Assembly: GCF_009928525.1 (NCBI RefSeq)
Contig: NZ_JAABOK010000021.1
Span: 1 to 64,000, forward strand
Reading direction: 5' to 3'
DNA length: 64,000 nucleotides
Origin: Chitinophaga solisilvae
GTDB lineage: Bacteria; Bacteroidota; Bacteroidia; Chitinophagales; Chitinophagaceae
In this document: in pieces, positions 35,844 through 43,542 of the stretch
How the letters are laid out: each line of letters opens with the position of its first letter
Numbering within the stretch: position 1 is the first letter of the stretch
Notes under the pieces: model-generated
Told to the model about the DNA's origin: nothing
The model's input: only the letters and a program-made list of their open reading frames with translations
The model's database searches: none
Translations under genes and position numbers: made by a program

Positions 35844-36137
35844 ATGGAGCAGCTCATTCCCATTAATATAGTTGTATCAGACCGCTCTTACCGGATCAAG
35901 ATCAGACCGGAAGAAGAAGAAGAGGTACGCCGTATTATGAAAGAAGTTAATGAGAAAATCGTCGATTTTAAAACATCCTACGCCGGCAAAGACCAGCAGG
36001 ATTATATAGCTATGGCCCTCATCATGTATGCCACCCATCCCGGTACCAGCGGAGGAAAGGCCCAGGCAATCACGGCGCCGTTTCTCCAGGAAAAACTGGA
36101 AAAGCTGGAAGAAATCATCAACCAGGCATTGGGCTAA
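35844..36137 (+). CDS. zapA: Cell division protein ZapA
   Basis: A 97-residue ZapA homologue that bundles FtsZ filaments at midcell. The N-terminal beta domain has the family pattern IPINIVVSDRSYRIKIRPEE and then EVRRIMKEVNEKIVDFKTSY; a C-terminal helix (FLQEKLEKLEEIINQAL) forms the dimer coiled coil. It follows the coiled-coil gene and precedes a structured region and rny. Confidence 0.85.
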   Translation: MEQLIPINIVVSDRSYRIKIRPEEEEEVRRIMKEVNEKIVDFKTSYAGKDQQDYIAMALIMYATHPGTSGGKAQAITAPFLQEKLEKLEEIINQALG

Positions 36138-36218
36138 CCACGTTATCCCCTGCTAAACAATGACTTAGCTAATTCGCTAATTATCACGTATTAAACACGC
36201 TTTACTGCTATTTTTTTG

Positions 36219-36307
36219 TATTTTCGCGGGTCAGTTCTCGCCCCTGTTGCCTTTTAGCAGCGACCTGGGTATGAGAATACTATATAAATCAAGTATAAAT
36301 AATTCAT
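36219..36307 (+). ncRNA. Structured RNA or leader between zapA and rny
   Basis: A promoter-like TATTTTCG (36219-36226) is followed by a strong three-part hairpin at 36235-36277: TTCTC pairs with GAGAA, GCCC with GGGT, and GTTGC with GCAGC around a CTTTTA loop, with internal bulges. The position right after zapA matches that of the 6S RNA gene ssrS in Gammaproteobacteria, so a 6S-type RNA is possible; a structured rny leader is as likely. It ends without a T-rich terminator. Confidence 0.35.
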
Positions 36308-37873
36308 ATGGATGTTACACTTTATACGACAATAGCTGCGGTAGTGGCATTGGTCATTGGGATAGTGCTGGGAAAGGTGATATTTGCCAAAAACACGCAG
36401 CAAAAAATTGACGAAGCTGATCAACAGGCTAAAAAAATCATCGCAGACGCACAGGTAAGTGCAGAAAACCTCAAAAAGGACAGGTTACTCGAAGCCAAAG
36501 AAAAATATCTGCAATTGAAAAGTGAGCACGAAAAGGAAGTGCTCCAGCGCAATCAGAAAATAGTTGAGTCTGAAAACCGTATCAAGCAGAAAGAGCAGGG
36601 ACTGAATCAGAAGAACGAACAGCTCCAGAAACAGATCAATGAGAACGATGCGATCAAGGAAACCCTGAACCGCCAGATGGAACTGGTAACCATCAAGCGT
36701 ACCGAACTGGAAAAGCATCAGGAAGAGCATATCCGCCGCCTTGAAAAAGTTGCCGGCCTGACTGCTGAAGAAGCCAAACACCAGCTGGTAGAGAGCCTGA
36801 AAGAAGAAGCCCGCTCACAGGCGCTGTCTCATATTCAGGAAATTATTGAAGACGCCAAGTTAAAGGCTAACAAGGAAGCCAAGAAAATCATTATACAGTC
36901 TATCCAGCGTACCGCTGCAGAACAGACCATCGAAAACACCATCACCGTTTTCACCCTGGAAAGCGATGAAATCAAAGGGCAGATCATCGGCCGTGAAGGA
37001 CGTAATATCCGCGCCATAGAAGCTGCTACCGGCGTTGACCTCATTGTTGACGATACCCCTGAAGCTATCGTATTATCTTCCTTCGATCCGTTACGCCGTG
37101 AAATTGCGCGTCTCTCCCTGCAACGTCTCGTTCAGGATGGCCGTATCCACCCTGCCCGTATCGAGGAAGTAGTAGAAAAAACCAAGAAACAACTGGAAGA
37201 ACAGGTAATGGACATCGGTGAAAGAACCGTGATTGAACTGGGTATCCATGGCCTCCATAAAGAACTGGTACGTCTCGTAGGTAAAATGCGTTTCCGCTCT
37301 TCCTACGGTCAGAACCTGCTCATGCACTCCAAAGAAACCGCTAACCTCTGCGCGGTAATGGCTGCTGAACTCGGCCTCAACCCTAAACTGGCCAAACGCG
37401 CCGGCTTACTGCACGATATTGGTAAAGTACCTGACGAAGAAACTGAACTGAGCCACGCCCTCCTGGGCGCCAAACTGGCTGAAAAATACGGCGAACATGC
37501 TGCTGTAGTGAACGCTATCGGCGCTCACCACGATGAAATGGAAATGCAATATGTAATTTCCCCGATCGTACAGGCCTGCGACGCCATCAGCGGCGCCCGT
37601 CCCGGCGCACGCCGCGAAATCATGCAGAGCTATCTGCAACGTATCAAAGACCTCGAAAACCTGGCCCTCTCCCACGAAGGTGTGGAAAAAGCATACGCTA
37701 TCCAGGCCGGCAGAGAACTGCGTATCATCGTGGAAAGTGATAAGGTTTCCGATAACGATGCAGACCGCCTCTCCTTCGAGATCGCTAATAAGATACAGAC
37801 TGAAATGCAATACCCTGGCCAGATTAAAGTAACCGTTATCCGCGAAAAAAGAGCGGTAAACATCGCCAGATAA
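36308..37873 (+). CDS. rny: Ribonuclease Y
   Basis: A 521-residue endoribonuclease starting mRNA decay. N-terminal membrane anchor (about 4-26, YTTIAAVVALVIGIVLGKVI), long coiled coil (about 30-200), KH domain (about 210-270, GQIIGREGRNIRAIEAATGV) and HD domain with the metal-binding HD pair at 369-370 (LLHDIGKVPDEE). It is a possible enzyme for processing transcripts with long 3' stems. LIR-11 and a T-rich terminator follow. Confidence 0.95.
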   Translation: MDVTLYTTIAAVVALVIGIVLGKVIFAKNTQQKIDEADQQAKKIIADAQVSAENLKKDRLLEAKEKYLQLKSEHEKEVLQRNQKIVESENRIKQKEQGLNQKNEQLQKQINENDAIKETLNRQMELVTIKRTELEKHQEEHIRRLEKVAGLTAEEAKHQLVESLKEEARSQALSHIQEIIEDAKLKANKEAKKIIIQSIQRTAAEQTIENTITVFTLESDEIKGQIIGREGRNIRAIEAATGVDLIVDDTPEAIVLSSFDPLRREIARLSLQRLVQDGRIHPARIEEVVEKTKKQLEEQVMDIGERTVIELGIHGLHKELVRLVGKMRFRSSYGQNLLMHSKETANLCAVMAAELGLNPKLAKRAGLLHDIGKVPDEETELSHALLGAKLAEKYGEHAAVVNAIGAHHDEMEMQYVISPIVQACDAISGARPGARREIMQSYLQRIKDLENLALSHEGVEKAYAIQAGRELRIIVESDKVSDNDADRLSFEIANKIQTEMQYPGQIKVTVIREKRAVNIAR

Positions 37874-37877
37874 GTAT

Positions 37878-37972
37878 TATTTGAAGATTTGGTTATTTGA
37901 GATTTGATTATTTAGTAAGCCTGTTGGTTTCGTTTAAATAATTAAATCTGAAAATCTCAAATAAAAAAATAT
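37878..37972. repeat. LIR-11, decayed TTTGAGATTT-type repeat
   Basis: The left word GGTTATTTGAGATTTG (37890-37906) faces AAAATCTCAAATAAAAAAAT on the right. Pairing is interrupted and the inner stem has gone (the middle is GTTGGTTTCGTTT). It lies just after the rny stop. Confidence 0.55.
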
Positions 37973-37976
37973 CTTG

Positions 37977-38009
37977 GAAGTCCTCCGTGTATAACGGAGG
38001 ACTTTTTTT
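37977..38009 (+). terminator. Intrinsic terminator after rny
   Basis: AAGTCCTCCGT (37978-37988) pairs with ACGGAGGACTT (37994-38004) around GTATA, followed by a run of seven T. A conventional intrinsic terminator, placed after the LIR remnant. Confidence 0.85.
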
Positions 38010-38044
38010 ATTGGCGGAATTATCCGAAAATTCGATCCATCTAT

Positions 38045-38653
38045 ATGAAACAGTCTATCTTAAAATTTGTATTGGGCGCCGCTGTAGTACTGAGCGCCGG
38101 CAGCGCAGCTGCCCAGAAGGGAAAATCATTGTTCAACGGAAAAAACCTGGACGGCTGGAAAATATACGGTACCGAAAAATGGTATGTGGAGAAAGGAGAG
38201 CTGATCTGTGAAAGTGGTCCGGATAAAGAATACGGCTATCTCGGCACCGATGGCAAATACAAGAATTTTGAACTGACCCTCCAATTCAAGCAGGAAGCGG
38301 ACGGTAACAGCGGCGTATTCTTCCACTCTTCACTGGAAGGTACCAAAATTACCGGCTGGCAGGCTGAAGTAGCACCTCCCGGCATGCATACCGGCGGTAT
38401 CTACGAATCTTACGGCCGCGGATGGCTCATTCAGCCCGATAAAGAAAAGGAAAAATACCTGAAGATGGGCGAATGGAATACCATGAAAATACGTGTGGTC
38501 AACGACGTAGTCACCACCTGGCTCAACGGACAGGAAATGATTACCCTCAAAGATGCCAAAATCGGCGGCGCCGATGGCCAGATTGCCTTACAGATTCACT
38601 CTGGTGGCGGCATTAAAGTGAAATGGAAAAATATTAAAGTCACCACTTTATAA
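38045..38653 (+). CDS. DUF1080 protein, single domain
   Basis: A 202-residue secreted protein: signal peptide (1-24, ending SAAAQ), then one jelly-roll DUF1080 domain (KSLFNGKNLDGWKIYGTEKW, then KNFELTLQFKQEADGNSGVF, GIYESYGRGW, AQIALQIHSGGG-like DGQIALQIHSGGGIKVKWKN). Members of this family are 3-keto-glycoside hydrolases. A two-domain relative is at 49019-50386. LIR-10 follows. Confidence 0.85.
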   Translation: MKQSILKFVLGAAVVLSAGSAAAQKGKSLFNGKNLDGWKIYGTEKWYVEKGELICESGPDKEYGYLGTDGKYKNFELTLQFKQEADGNSGVFFHSSLEGTKITGWQAEVAPPGMHTGGIYESYGRGWLIQPDKEKEKYLKMGEWNTMKIRVVNDVVTTWLNGQEMITLKDAKIGGADGQIALQIHSGGGIKVKWKNIKVTTL

Positions 38654-38664
38654 AATTTTCTGAT

Positions 38665-38771
38665 TTTCGATTTACTGATTTACGAATTTAAAATGCAGCG
38701 AAGATTTTAGCGGAAATGATGTACGCTAAAATCTTCGCTGCATTTTAAATTCGTAAATCAGTAAATCGAAA
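38665..38771. repeat. LIR-10, 48-bp perfect inverted repeat, third arm type
   Basis: Arms 38665-38712 and 38724-38771 pair over 48 bp around an 11-nt loop. The outer arm is not the heptad type but CGATTTACTGATTTACGAA followed by TTTAAAATG. The inner arm, GCAGCGAAGATTTTAGCG, is nearly that of LIR-3. The same inner part thus occurs with different outer parts. Located between the DUF1080 stop and the next gene. Confidence 0.95.
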
Positions 38772-38784
38772 TCTATATATCTAC

Positions 38785-39573
38785 ATGTTGTACACCGATA
38801 AAGTCATCCTCATCACCGGCGCCAGCTCCGGCATAGGCAGGGAACTGGCCCTGCTGCTCGCAAAAGAGAAAGCCAGGCTGATACTGGCAGCCCGTAAACT
38901 ACCCGCGCTGGAGGCGGTGCAGCAGGAATGCCTGCAGCTTACTCCCCACTGCGCAGTACTGGTAATGGATATTACAGATGAAGGAGCCGTAACAGCAGGC
39001 GCAGCAAAGGCCCTGACATTTTTCGGCAAGATAGATGTACTTGTAAACAATGCCGGCGTTACCCAGCGCTCCAAACTGATAGATACGCCCGTATCTGCTG
39101 TACGTCAGCTGATGGACGTGAATTTCTTCGGACCTGTCATGCTGACCAAAGCCCTGCTGCCACATTTCCGCGAACAACAGCAGGGGCAGATCATTGTTAT
39201 CAGCAGTATGGCCGGACTGATGGGCTATCCCTGGCGCTCAGGCTACAATGCTGCCAAACACGCATTGCAGGGTTATTTCGAAACATTACAAACAGAACAG
39301 CCCATTCCGGCGTTATACACCACTATTGTTTGTCCGGGCCGTATACAGACACCCATTACCTATTCCGCTATCACCGCCACCGGAGAGCCATTCGGGAAAA
39401 TGGACCCGGGGCAGGCGCAGGGCATTCCGGCAGATGTTTGCGCCAGACGCATATTACGCGGCATGCGCCGCAAACGTAAACAGATACTGATTGCCAGGGC
39501 AGAAAGACTGCTCCTGTGGTTTAAAAGATTTTTTCCCCCCTTGTTTTATGTGATTGCCCGCAAAGGGAATTAA
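38785..39573 (+). CDS. Short-chain dehydrogenase/reductase
   Basis: A 262-residue NAD(P)-dependent oxidoreductase. Rossmann motif TGASSGIGREL (about 11-21), NNAG at about 90-93, catalytic Ser in VISSMAG and Y-x-x-x-K in GYNAAKHA. It resembles the DHRS7-like SDRs (C-terminal basic RRILRGMRRKRKQILIARAE and hydrophobic end), a membrane-associated group. Substrate unknown. The stop codon TAA overlaps the promoter of the next gene. Confidence 0.85.
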   Translation: MLYTDKVILITGASSGIGRELALLLAKEKARLILAARKLPALEAVQQECLQLTPHCAVLVMDITDEGAVTAGAAKALTFFGKIDVLVNNAGVTQRSKLIDTPVSAVRQLMDVNFFGPVMLTKALLPHFREQQQGQIIVISSMAGLMGYPWRSGYNAAKHALQGYFETLQTEQPIPALYTTIVCPGRIQTPITYSAITATGEPFGKMDPGQAQGIPADVCARRILRGMRRKRKQILIARAERLLLWFKRFFPPLFYVIARKGN

Positions 39574-39577
39574 TTTG
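39571..39577 (+). promoter_or_regulatory. Variant -7 element TAATTTG before purine nucleoside phosphorylase
   Basis: TAATTTGC is the TAnnTTTG element with one spacer base instead of two. The same variant stands before the DUF1801 gene (48567) and the tandem DUF1080 gene (48991), each 19-26 nt from the start codon. Confidence 0.35.
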
Positions 39578-39596
39578 CAGCCAAATTCAACATCGT

Positions 39597-40418
39597 ATGG
39601 ACTTGCTACTGCAACAGATATCAGCTGCCGCGGATTATCTCCGGGCCCTTTCCTTTGAACAGCCCCGCGTGGGCGTGGTGCTGGGCACCGGACTGGGAGA
39701 GCTGATCGGTCATATTAAAATATCTCACAGCATCCCTTATCATCAGATACCACATTTCCCGGAATCTACCGTAGAATCACATAAAGGCCAGCTGATACTG
39801 GGGCATATCGGCGATACGCCTGTAATAGCCATGCAGGGCCGCTTTCATTACTATGAAGGCTATACCATGCAGCAGATCACTTTCCCGATACGGGTAATGA
39901 AAGCCCTGGGTATTACGCAGCTATTGCTGAGCAATGCCGCCGGCGGTATGAATACGGCCTTTAAAAAGGGAGATCTGGTATTGCTGGACGATCATATCAA
40001 CATGCAGCCGGAAAACCCGCTGCGCGGCCTCAATTCACCGGTATTCGGACCACGTTTTCCGGATATGAGCCGCCCTTATGATCCTGCGCTGGGCGCCCGG
40101 CTGCAGGCCGCTGCTGCCAGCCATGACGCAGAGATGAAAACCGGTGTATATGTATCCGTTATGGGCCCTAACCTGGAAACAAGGGCGGAATACCGCTTTC
40201 TTCGCATGATAGGGGCAGACCTGGTAGGTATGAGCACCGTTCCGGAGGTAATTGTGGCTAATCAGCTGCAACTCCCCTGTGCAGCAGTTTCCGTGGTAAC
40301 AGACGAATGTGATCCGGATAATTTACACCCCGTTTCCATAGAAGAAATTATTGCGGTGGCGGGTATGGCAGATAAGAAACTGAGCAGTGTGTTTGCCACT
40401 GTCATCAAAGGGTTATAA
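39597..40418 (+). CDS. Purine-nucleoside phosphorylase
   Basis: A 273-residue trimeric-type enzyme that cleaves inosine and guanosine with phosphate in purine salvage. Motifs: GVVLGTGLGELIGHI (phosphate loop), MQGRFHYYEGY, LLLSNAAGGMN, the base-binding MSTVPEVIVANQ and VSVVTDECDPDNL. Cytoplasmic. It begins 23 nt after the SDR gene and ends at a bidirectional terminator. Confidence 0.93.
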   Translation: MDLLLQQISAAADYLRALSFEQPRVGVVLGTGLGELIGHIKISHSIPYHQIPHFPESTVESHKGQLILGHIGDTPVIAMQGRFHYYEGYTMQQITFPIRVMKALGITQLLLSNAAGGMNTAFKKGDLVLLDDHINMQPENPLRGLNSPVFGPRFPDMSRPYDPALGARLQAAAASHDAEMKTGVYVSVMGPNLETRAEYRFLRMIGADLVGMSTVPEVIVANQLQLPCAAVSVVTDECDPDNLHPVSIEEIIAVAGMADKKLSSVFATVIKGL

Positions 40419-40420
40419 AT

Positions 40421-40451
40421 AAAAAAGGGCCGGCGATGCCGGCCCTTTTTT
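40421..40451. terminator. Bidirectional intrinsic terminator
   Basis: AAAAAAGGGCCGGC (40421-40434) pairs perfectly with GCCGGCCCTTTTTT (40438-40451) around GAT. It serves both converging genes; the scpB stop codon (TAA on the minus strand) overlaps the T tract at 40450. Confidence 0.9.
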
Positions 40452-41586
40452 ATTTGCTTTTATCTGTATCTTCATCAGTTGATGTTGCTTCGTCATCTTC
40501 GTCATCTTCGTCATCTTCGTCATCTTCGTCATCTTCGTCATCTTCGTCATCTTCGTCATCTTCGTCATCTTCGTCATCTTCGTCATCTTCAGACGGCTCA
40601 GATAATGCGTCTTCTACGATATCATCCGGATCTTCTTCCTTCGTCTCTTCTTCCTGCCGGGTATCTTCTACGGCAGATACATCCTGTGCGTCTTCTATAG
40701 TACCATCCGGATCTTCGTCATTTGTCTCTTCTTCAGTTGTATTACGGGGGGCATAAGGATCTTCTTCCTCATCCTCATTACTTTCTTCAGTGGCGGCATC
40801 TTCCAGGATGGCGTCGAAGGGAATGATTTCATCATCCGGTTCTGCATCTTCGTCTTCAGCCGCCGGCAATAGGTCGCTGCCGGTATTTTCCAGCTTGTCC
40901 AGTTCATGATCGGGGTCCAGCAGTTCGCCGTTTTCTGACACCATCATTACGTGGGCTGTTTCTGCAGAAGGCGTATTATCACTTTCCCTGCCGATGGTGG
41001 CAGTATCATCATTGATCAGGGTAGGCTGGATAATCTCTTCATCAAAGAGTTCTTTGAGTTTGGGCAGATCAGCGGCAGAATTGATGCCGAAGTAATCCAT
41101 AAATGACCGGGAAACTGTATAGAGCAAGGGTTTGCCGGGCAGGTCCTCACTACGGCCGGAAATCACGATCAGTTCCTTTTCCAGGAGTTTCTGGATGGAA
41201 TAGTCGGTACTTACGCCACGGATATATTCAATTTCACCTTTGGAAATAGGCTGACGGTAAGCGATAATAGCCAGTGTTTCCAGGGCGGCGGTAGACAGGC
41301 GTTTCAGGAATTTGTCTCCGTTCAGCTGGGCTACCGTCTGATAATATTCCTTTTTAGTCATGAACTGAAACCCGCCTCCGCTGCTACGTATTTCAAAAGC
41401 GTAGAATTCAGAACTGTATTTTTCCCTGATAGCATCGATGGCAGCTTCCACCTGCTCCAGGGTGGCGCGGTCTTCCAGGAAAGCCAGTGCATTGTTCAGT
41501 AAATCCACTATTTCCAGCATGGGCAGGGGCCTGTCGGCAGCAAAAATCAGTGCTTCCACATGCGGGATGAGCTGTGATATTTCCAT
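40450..41586 (-). CDS. scpB: ScpB, condensin-associated protein with long acidic tail
   Basis: A 378-residue protein. The first 175 residues or so are the canonical tandem winged-helix ScpB (LIPHVEALIFAADRPLPMLE, LETLAIIAYRQPISKGEIEY, then RGVSTDYSIQKLLEKELI, and GKPLLYTVSRSFMDYFGINS), a partner of SMC and ScpA in chromosome segregation. The remaining 200 residues are a low-complexity Asp/Glu tail, about doubling the usual length. The last part has 11 uninterrupted Asp-Asp-Glu units encoded by a perfect 9-bp tandem repeat (40488-40586). No scpA nearby. Confidence 0.88.
   Translation of the reverse strand: MEISQLIPHVEALIFAADRPLPMLEIVDLLNNALAFLEDRATLEQVEAAIDAIREKYSSEFYAFEIRSSGGGFQFMTKKEYYQTVAQLNGDKFLKRLSTAALETLAIIAYRQPISKGEIEYIRGVSTDYSIQKLLEKELIVISGRSEDLPGKPLLYTVSRSFMDYFGINSAADLPKLKELFDEEIIQPTLINDDTATIGRESDNTPSAETAHVMMVSENGELLDPDHELDKLENTGSDLLPAAEDEDAEPDDEIIPFDAILEDAATEESNEDEEEDPYAPRNTTEEETNDEDPDGTIEDAQDVSAVEDTRQEEETKEEDPDDIVEDALSEPSEDDEDDEDDEDDEDDEDDEDDEDDEDDEDDEDDEATSTDEDTDKSK
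40488..40586. repeat. Minisatellite, 11 x 9 bp in scpB
   Basis: The unit CTTCGTCAT occurs 11 times without a mismatch in 99 bp. Because the unit is a multiple of three, gain or loss of units changes only the number of Asp-Asp-Glu triplets in the tail, never the frame. The absence of silent changes suggests recent expansion. Confidence 0.95.
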
Positions 41587-41610
41587 ATGATACTCAGTAG
41601 TATGGATTAC

Positions 41611-41647
41611 AAAAAAAGGTCAAAGACCGAAAATACAGCCTTTGACC
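41611..41647 (-). terminator. Intrinsic terminator after atpG
   Basis: GGTCAAAG (41618-41625) pairs with CTTTGACC (41640-41647). Read on the minus strand, the hairpin is followed by seven T, as expected for the end of the atpG transcript. Confidence 0.85.
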
Positions 41648-41706
41648 CTAATCTGAAAATATAAAATATTCAGTGTTGACGTAGTGTGAATAAATTCCTT
41701 CAACGC

Positions 41707-42591
41707 TTAACCCGCGAGTGCAGCAGCGCCGCTCACGATTTCTGTCAGCTCGGTTGTAATAGCCGCCTGACGTGCACGGTTGTAGGAGATTTTCAGGGAA
41801 CGCAGCAGCTCCTGCGCATTCTCTGTTGCCTTATCCATCGCGGTCATACGGGCGCCATGCTCAGAAGCATGAGAGTCGAGGATCGCTTTGAAGAACTGGG
41901 TGTTCAGAATTTTAGGCATCAGTTCAGCTATCAGTACTTCTTTCTCCGGTTCAAAAATGTAGTCAGCTTTCAGTTTGCTGTTTTCTTCATTTTCTACTTT
42001 GGCGATAGGCAGGAATTGTTCAGCAACAAATACCTGGGTAGCGGCGTTTTTGAATTCGCTGTAGACGATTTCCACGGCATCGTAGGTACCTTCGGTAAAA
42101 CCGTTCAGCGCTACGGCAGCAGCTTCTTTCACATGCTCGAAAGTAAGATTGCCGAACATGTTCCAGAATTTATCATTCACTTTATAACCATTCTGTAAGA
42201 AATGATCATAGCCTTTTTTACCGATTGGCAGTAATTCCACATTACCCAGTTCAAACTGCTCTGCATATTTCTCGCGGATAACGCGTTTCGCAGTTTTGAT
42301 CAGGTTGGAGTTGAATGCACCGCACAGCCCTCTGTCGGAAGTGATTACCACGATCAGTACTTTTTCAACCGCACGTTGCGCTGCCAGGGGCGTGTCGATA
42401 TTGCCTTCACTGTTGGAAACAATATTCTGCAGCATTTCCTGGAGCTTCAAGGCGTAAGGACGCATCAGCATAATAGCATCCTGTGCACGTCTTAATTTAG
42501 CCGCACTCACCATTTTCATGGCTTTAGTGATCTGCTGGCCAGATTGAATAGATTTGATTCGGTTACGAACTTCTTTAAGCTGTCCGGACAT
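41707..42591 (-). CDS. atpG: ATP synthase F1 gamma subunit
   Basis: A 294-residue central-stalk subunit of ATP synthase. N-terminal helix MSGQLKEVRNRIKSIQSGQQ, then ITKAMKMVSAAKL; Rossmann-like middle (VLIVVITSDRGLCGAFNSNL); C-terminal helix ARMTAMDKATENAQELLRSL, then YNRARQAAITTELTEIVSGA. It stands alone, with its own promoter upstream and terminator downstream; atpA and atpD are absent from the window, so this gene is separated from the rest of the operon. Confidence 0.95.
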   Translation of the reverse strand: MSGQLKEVRNRIKSIQSGQQITKAMKMVSAAKLRRAQDAIMLMRPYALKLQEMLQNIVSNSEGNIDTPLAAQRAVEKVLIVVITSDRGLCGAFNSNLIKTAKRVIREKYAEQFELGNVELLPIGKKGYDHFLQNGYKVNDKFWNMFGNLTFEHVKEAAAVALNGFTEGTYDAVEIVYSEFKNAATQVFVAEQFLPIAKVENEENSKLKADYIFEPEKEVLIAELMPKILNTQFFKAILDSHASEHGARMTAMDKATENAQELLRSLKISYNRARQAAITTELTEIVSGAAALAG

Positions 42592-42669
42592 ATATTTTAA
42601 TCAAGTTACGAATGACAAATTACTGGATCTTCCTTCACCCGGAAATGTTTCCATCCCCGAATTTGGCTG

Positions 42670-42677
42670 CAAAGGTA
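42670..42677 (-). promoter_or_regulatory. -7 promoter element of atpG (TACCTTTG)
   Basis: An exact TAnnTTTG match on the minus strand, 79 nt upstream of the atpG start. It supports independent transcription of atpG. The following bases, CAGCCAAATTC, are identical to those after the purine nucleoside phosphorylase promoter. Confidence 0.5.
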
Positions 42678-42769
42678 AGTAATGACGATTTAATTTGAAA
42701 ATTCGTAGAAAAGATAATTAAATCTTTCTTTTAAAGACTAAAAATCAATTTATTACAAAATTTTAAATA

Positions 42770-43351
42770 TTATAATGTAATAGTTGTTCCCAGCACCTGC
42801 AAAAATGCCGCAATCCACTGCGGGTGTGCGGGCCATGCCGGGGCCGTTACCAGCCTGCCGTCTACCACCGCCTCATACACATTCACGGCTACATAGGTTC
42901 CTCCGGCAGCGGTTACTTCCGGCGCTACTGCCGGGTAAGCCGTCAGCTTCTTTCCCCGGACAACATCTGCTGCCGTCAGTATCTGGATACCATGACAAAC
43001 TGCCGCTACCGGCTTCTCCGCTATAAAAAAGTGCTTTACCAGCTCTATTACATTCCTGTTCAGCCGCAGATACTCCGGCGCACGCCCCCCTGCAATCACC
43101 AGCCCGTCATAATCACCTGCCACCACATCTGCAAAGGATGCATTGAGCACAAAATTATGCCCCGGCTTTTCACTGTATGTCTGGTCCCCCTCAAAATCAT
43201 GGATGGCCGTCTTCACCTTATCTCCCGCCGCCTTATCCGGGCAAACCGCATGTACCTCATGCCCTACCATCTGCAACATCTGAAAAGGCACCATCGTTTC
43301 ATAGTCTTCCGCATAATCACCTGTCAGTAAAAGTATTTTCTTCTTTCCCAT
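42770..43351 (-). CDS. DJ-1/PfpI family protein
   Basis: A 193-residue class I glutamine-amidotransferase-like protein. The nucleophile elbow is AVCHGIQIL (Cys) and the partner Glu is probably in GGRAPEYLR. Members include glyoxalases, deglycases and intracellular proteases; the type cannot be told from sequence. Single gene on the minus strand after LIR-7. Confidence 0.85.
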   Translation of the reverse strand: MGKKKILLLTGDYAEDYETMVPFQMLQMVGHEVHAVCPDKAAGDKVKTAIHDFEGDQTYSEKPGHNFVLNASFADVVAGDYDGLVIAGGRAPEYLRLNRNVIELVKHFFIAEKPVAAVCHGIQILTAADVVRGKKLTAYPAVAPEVTAAGGTYVAVNVYEAVVDGRLVTAPAWPAHPQWIAAFLQVLGTTITL

Positions 43352-43391
43352 ATGATTGTAAGTTTTTGTGGTACATCAAGTTAAGGAAAAA

Positions 43392-43538
43392 TAATTACGA
43401 ATTACGAATTGCGAATTACGAATGAAGAGGCGGAGATGAAAGCGGAGATGAATGATGATGTTTAAAAGCTATCACCTTTAATCTCCGCTTTCATCTCCGC
43501 CTCTTCATTCGTAATTCGCAATTCGTAATTCGTAATTA
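43392..43538. repeat. LIR-7, 58-bp perfect inverted repeat
   Basis: Arms 43392-43449 and 43481-43538 pair over 58 bp around a 31-nt loop. The inner arm has the G variant in both sides, GGCGGAGATGAAAGCGGAGAT, unlike the GCGAAGA of LIR-2. The loop contains TATCACCTTTAA, also found in LIR-8 and LIR-9 and inverted in LIR-2. It lies at the 3' end of the susD-like gene (stop at 43543). Confidence 0.95.
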
Positions 43539-43542
43539 AAAT

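Noticed and set aside
40488..40586. 9-bp repeat as CRISPR or as non-coding satellite
   Set aside because: The units are contiguous and in frame with scpB on the minus strand, encoding an acidic tail.
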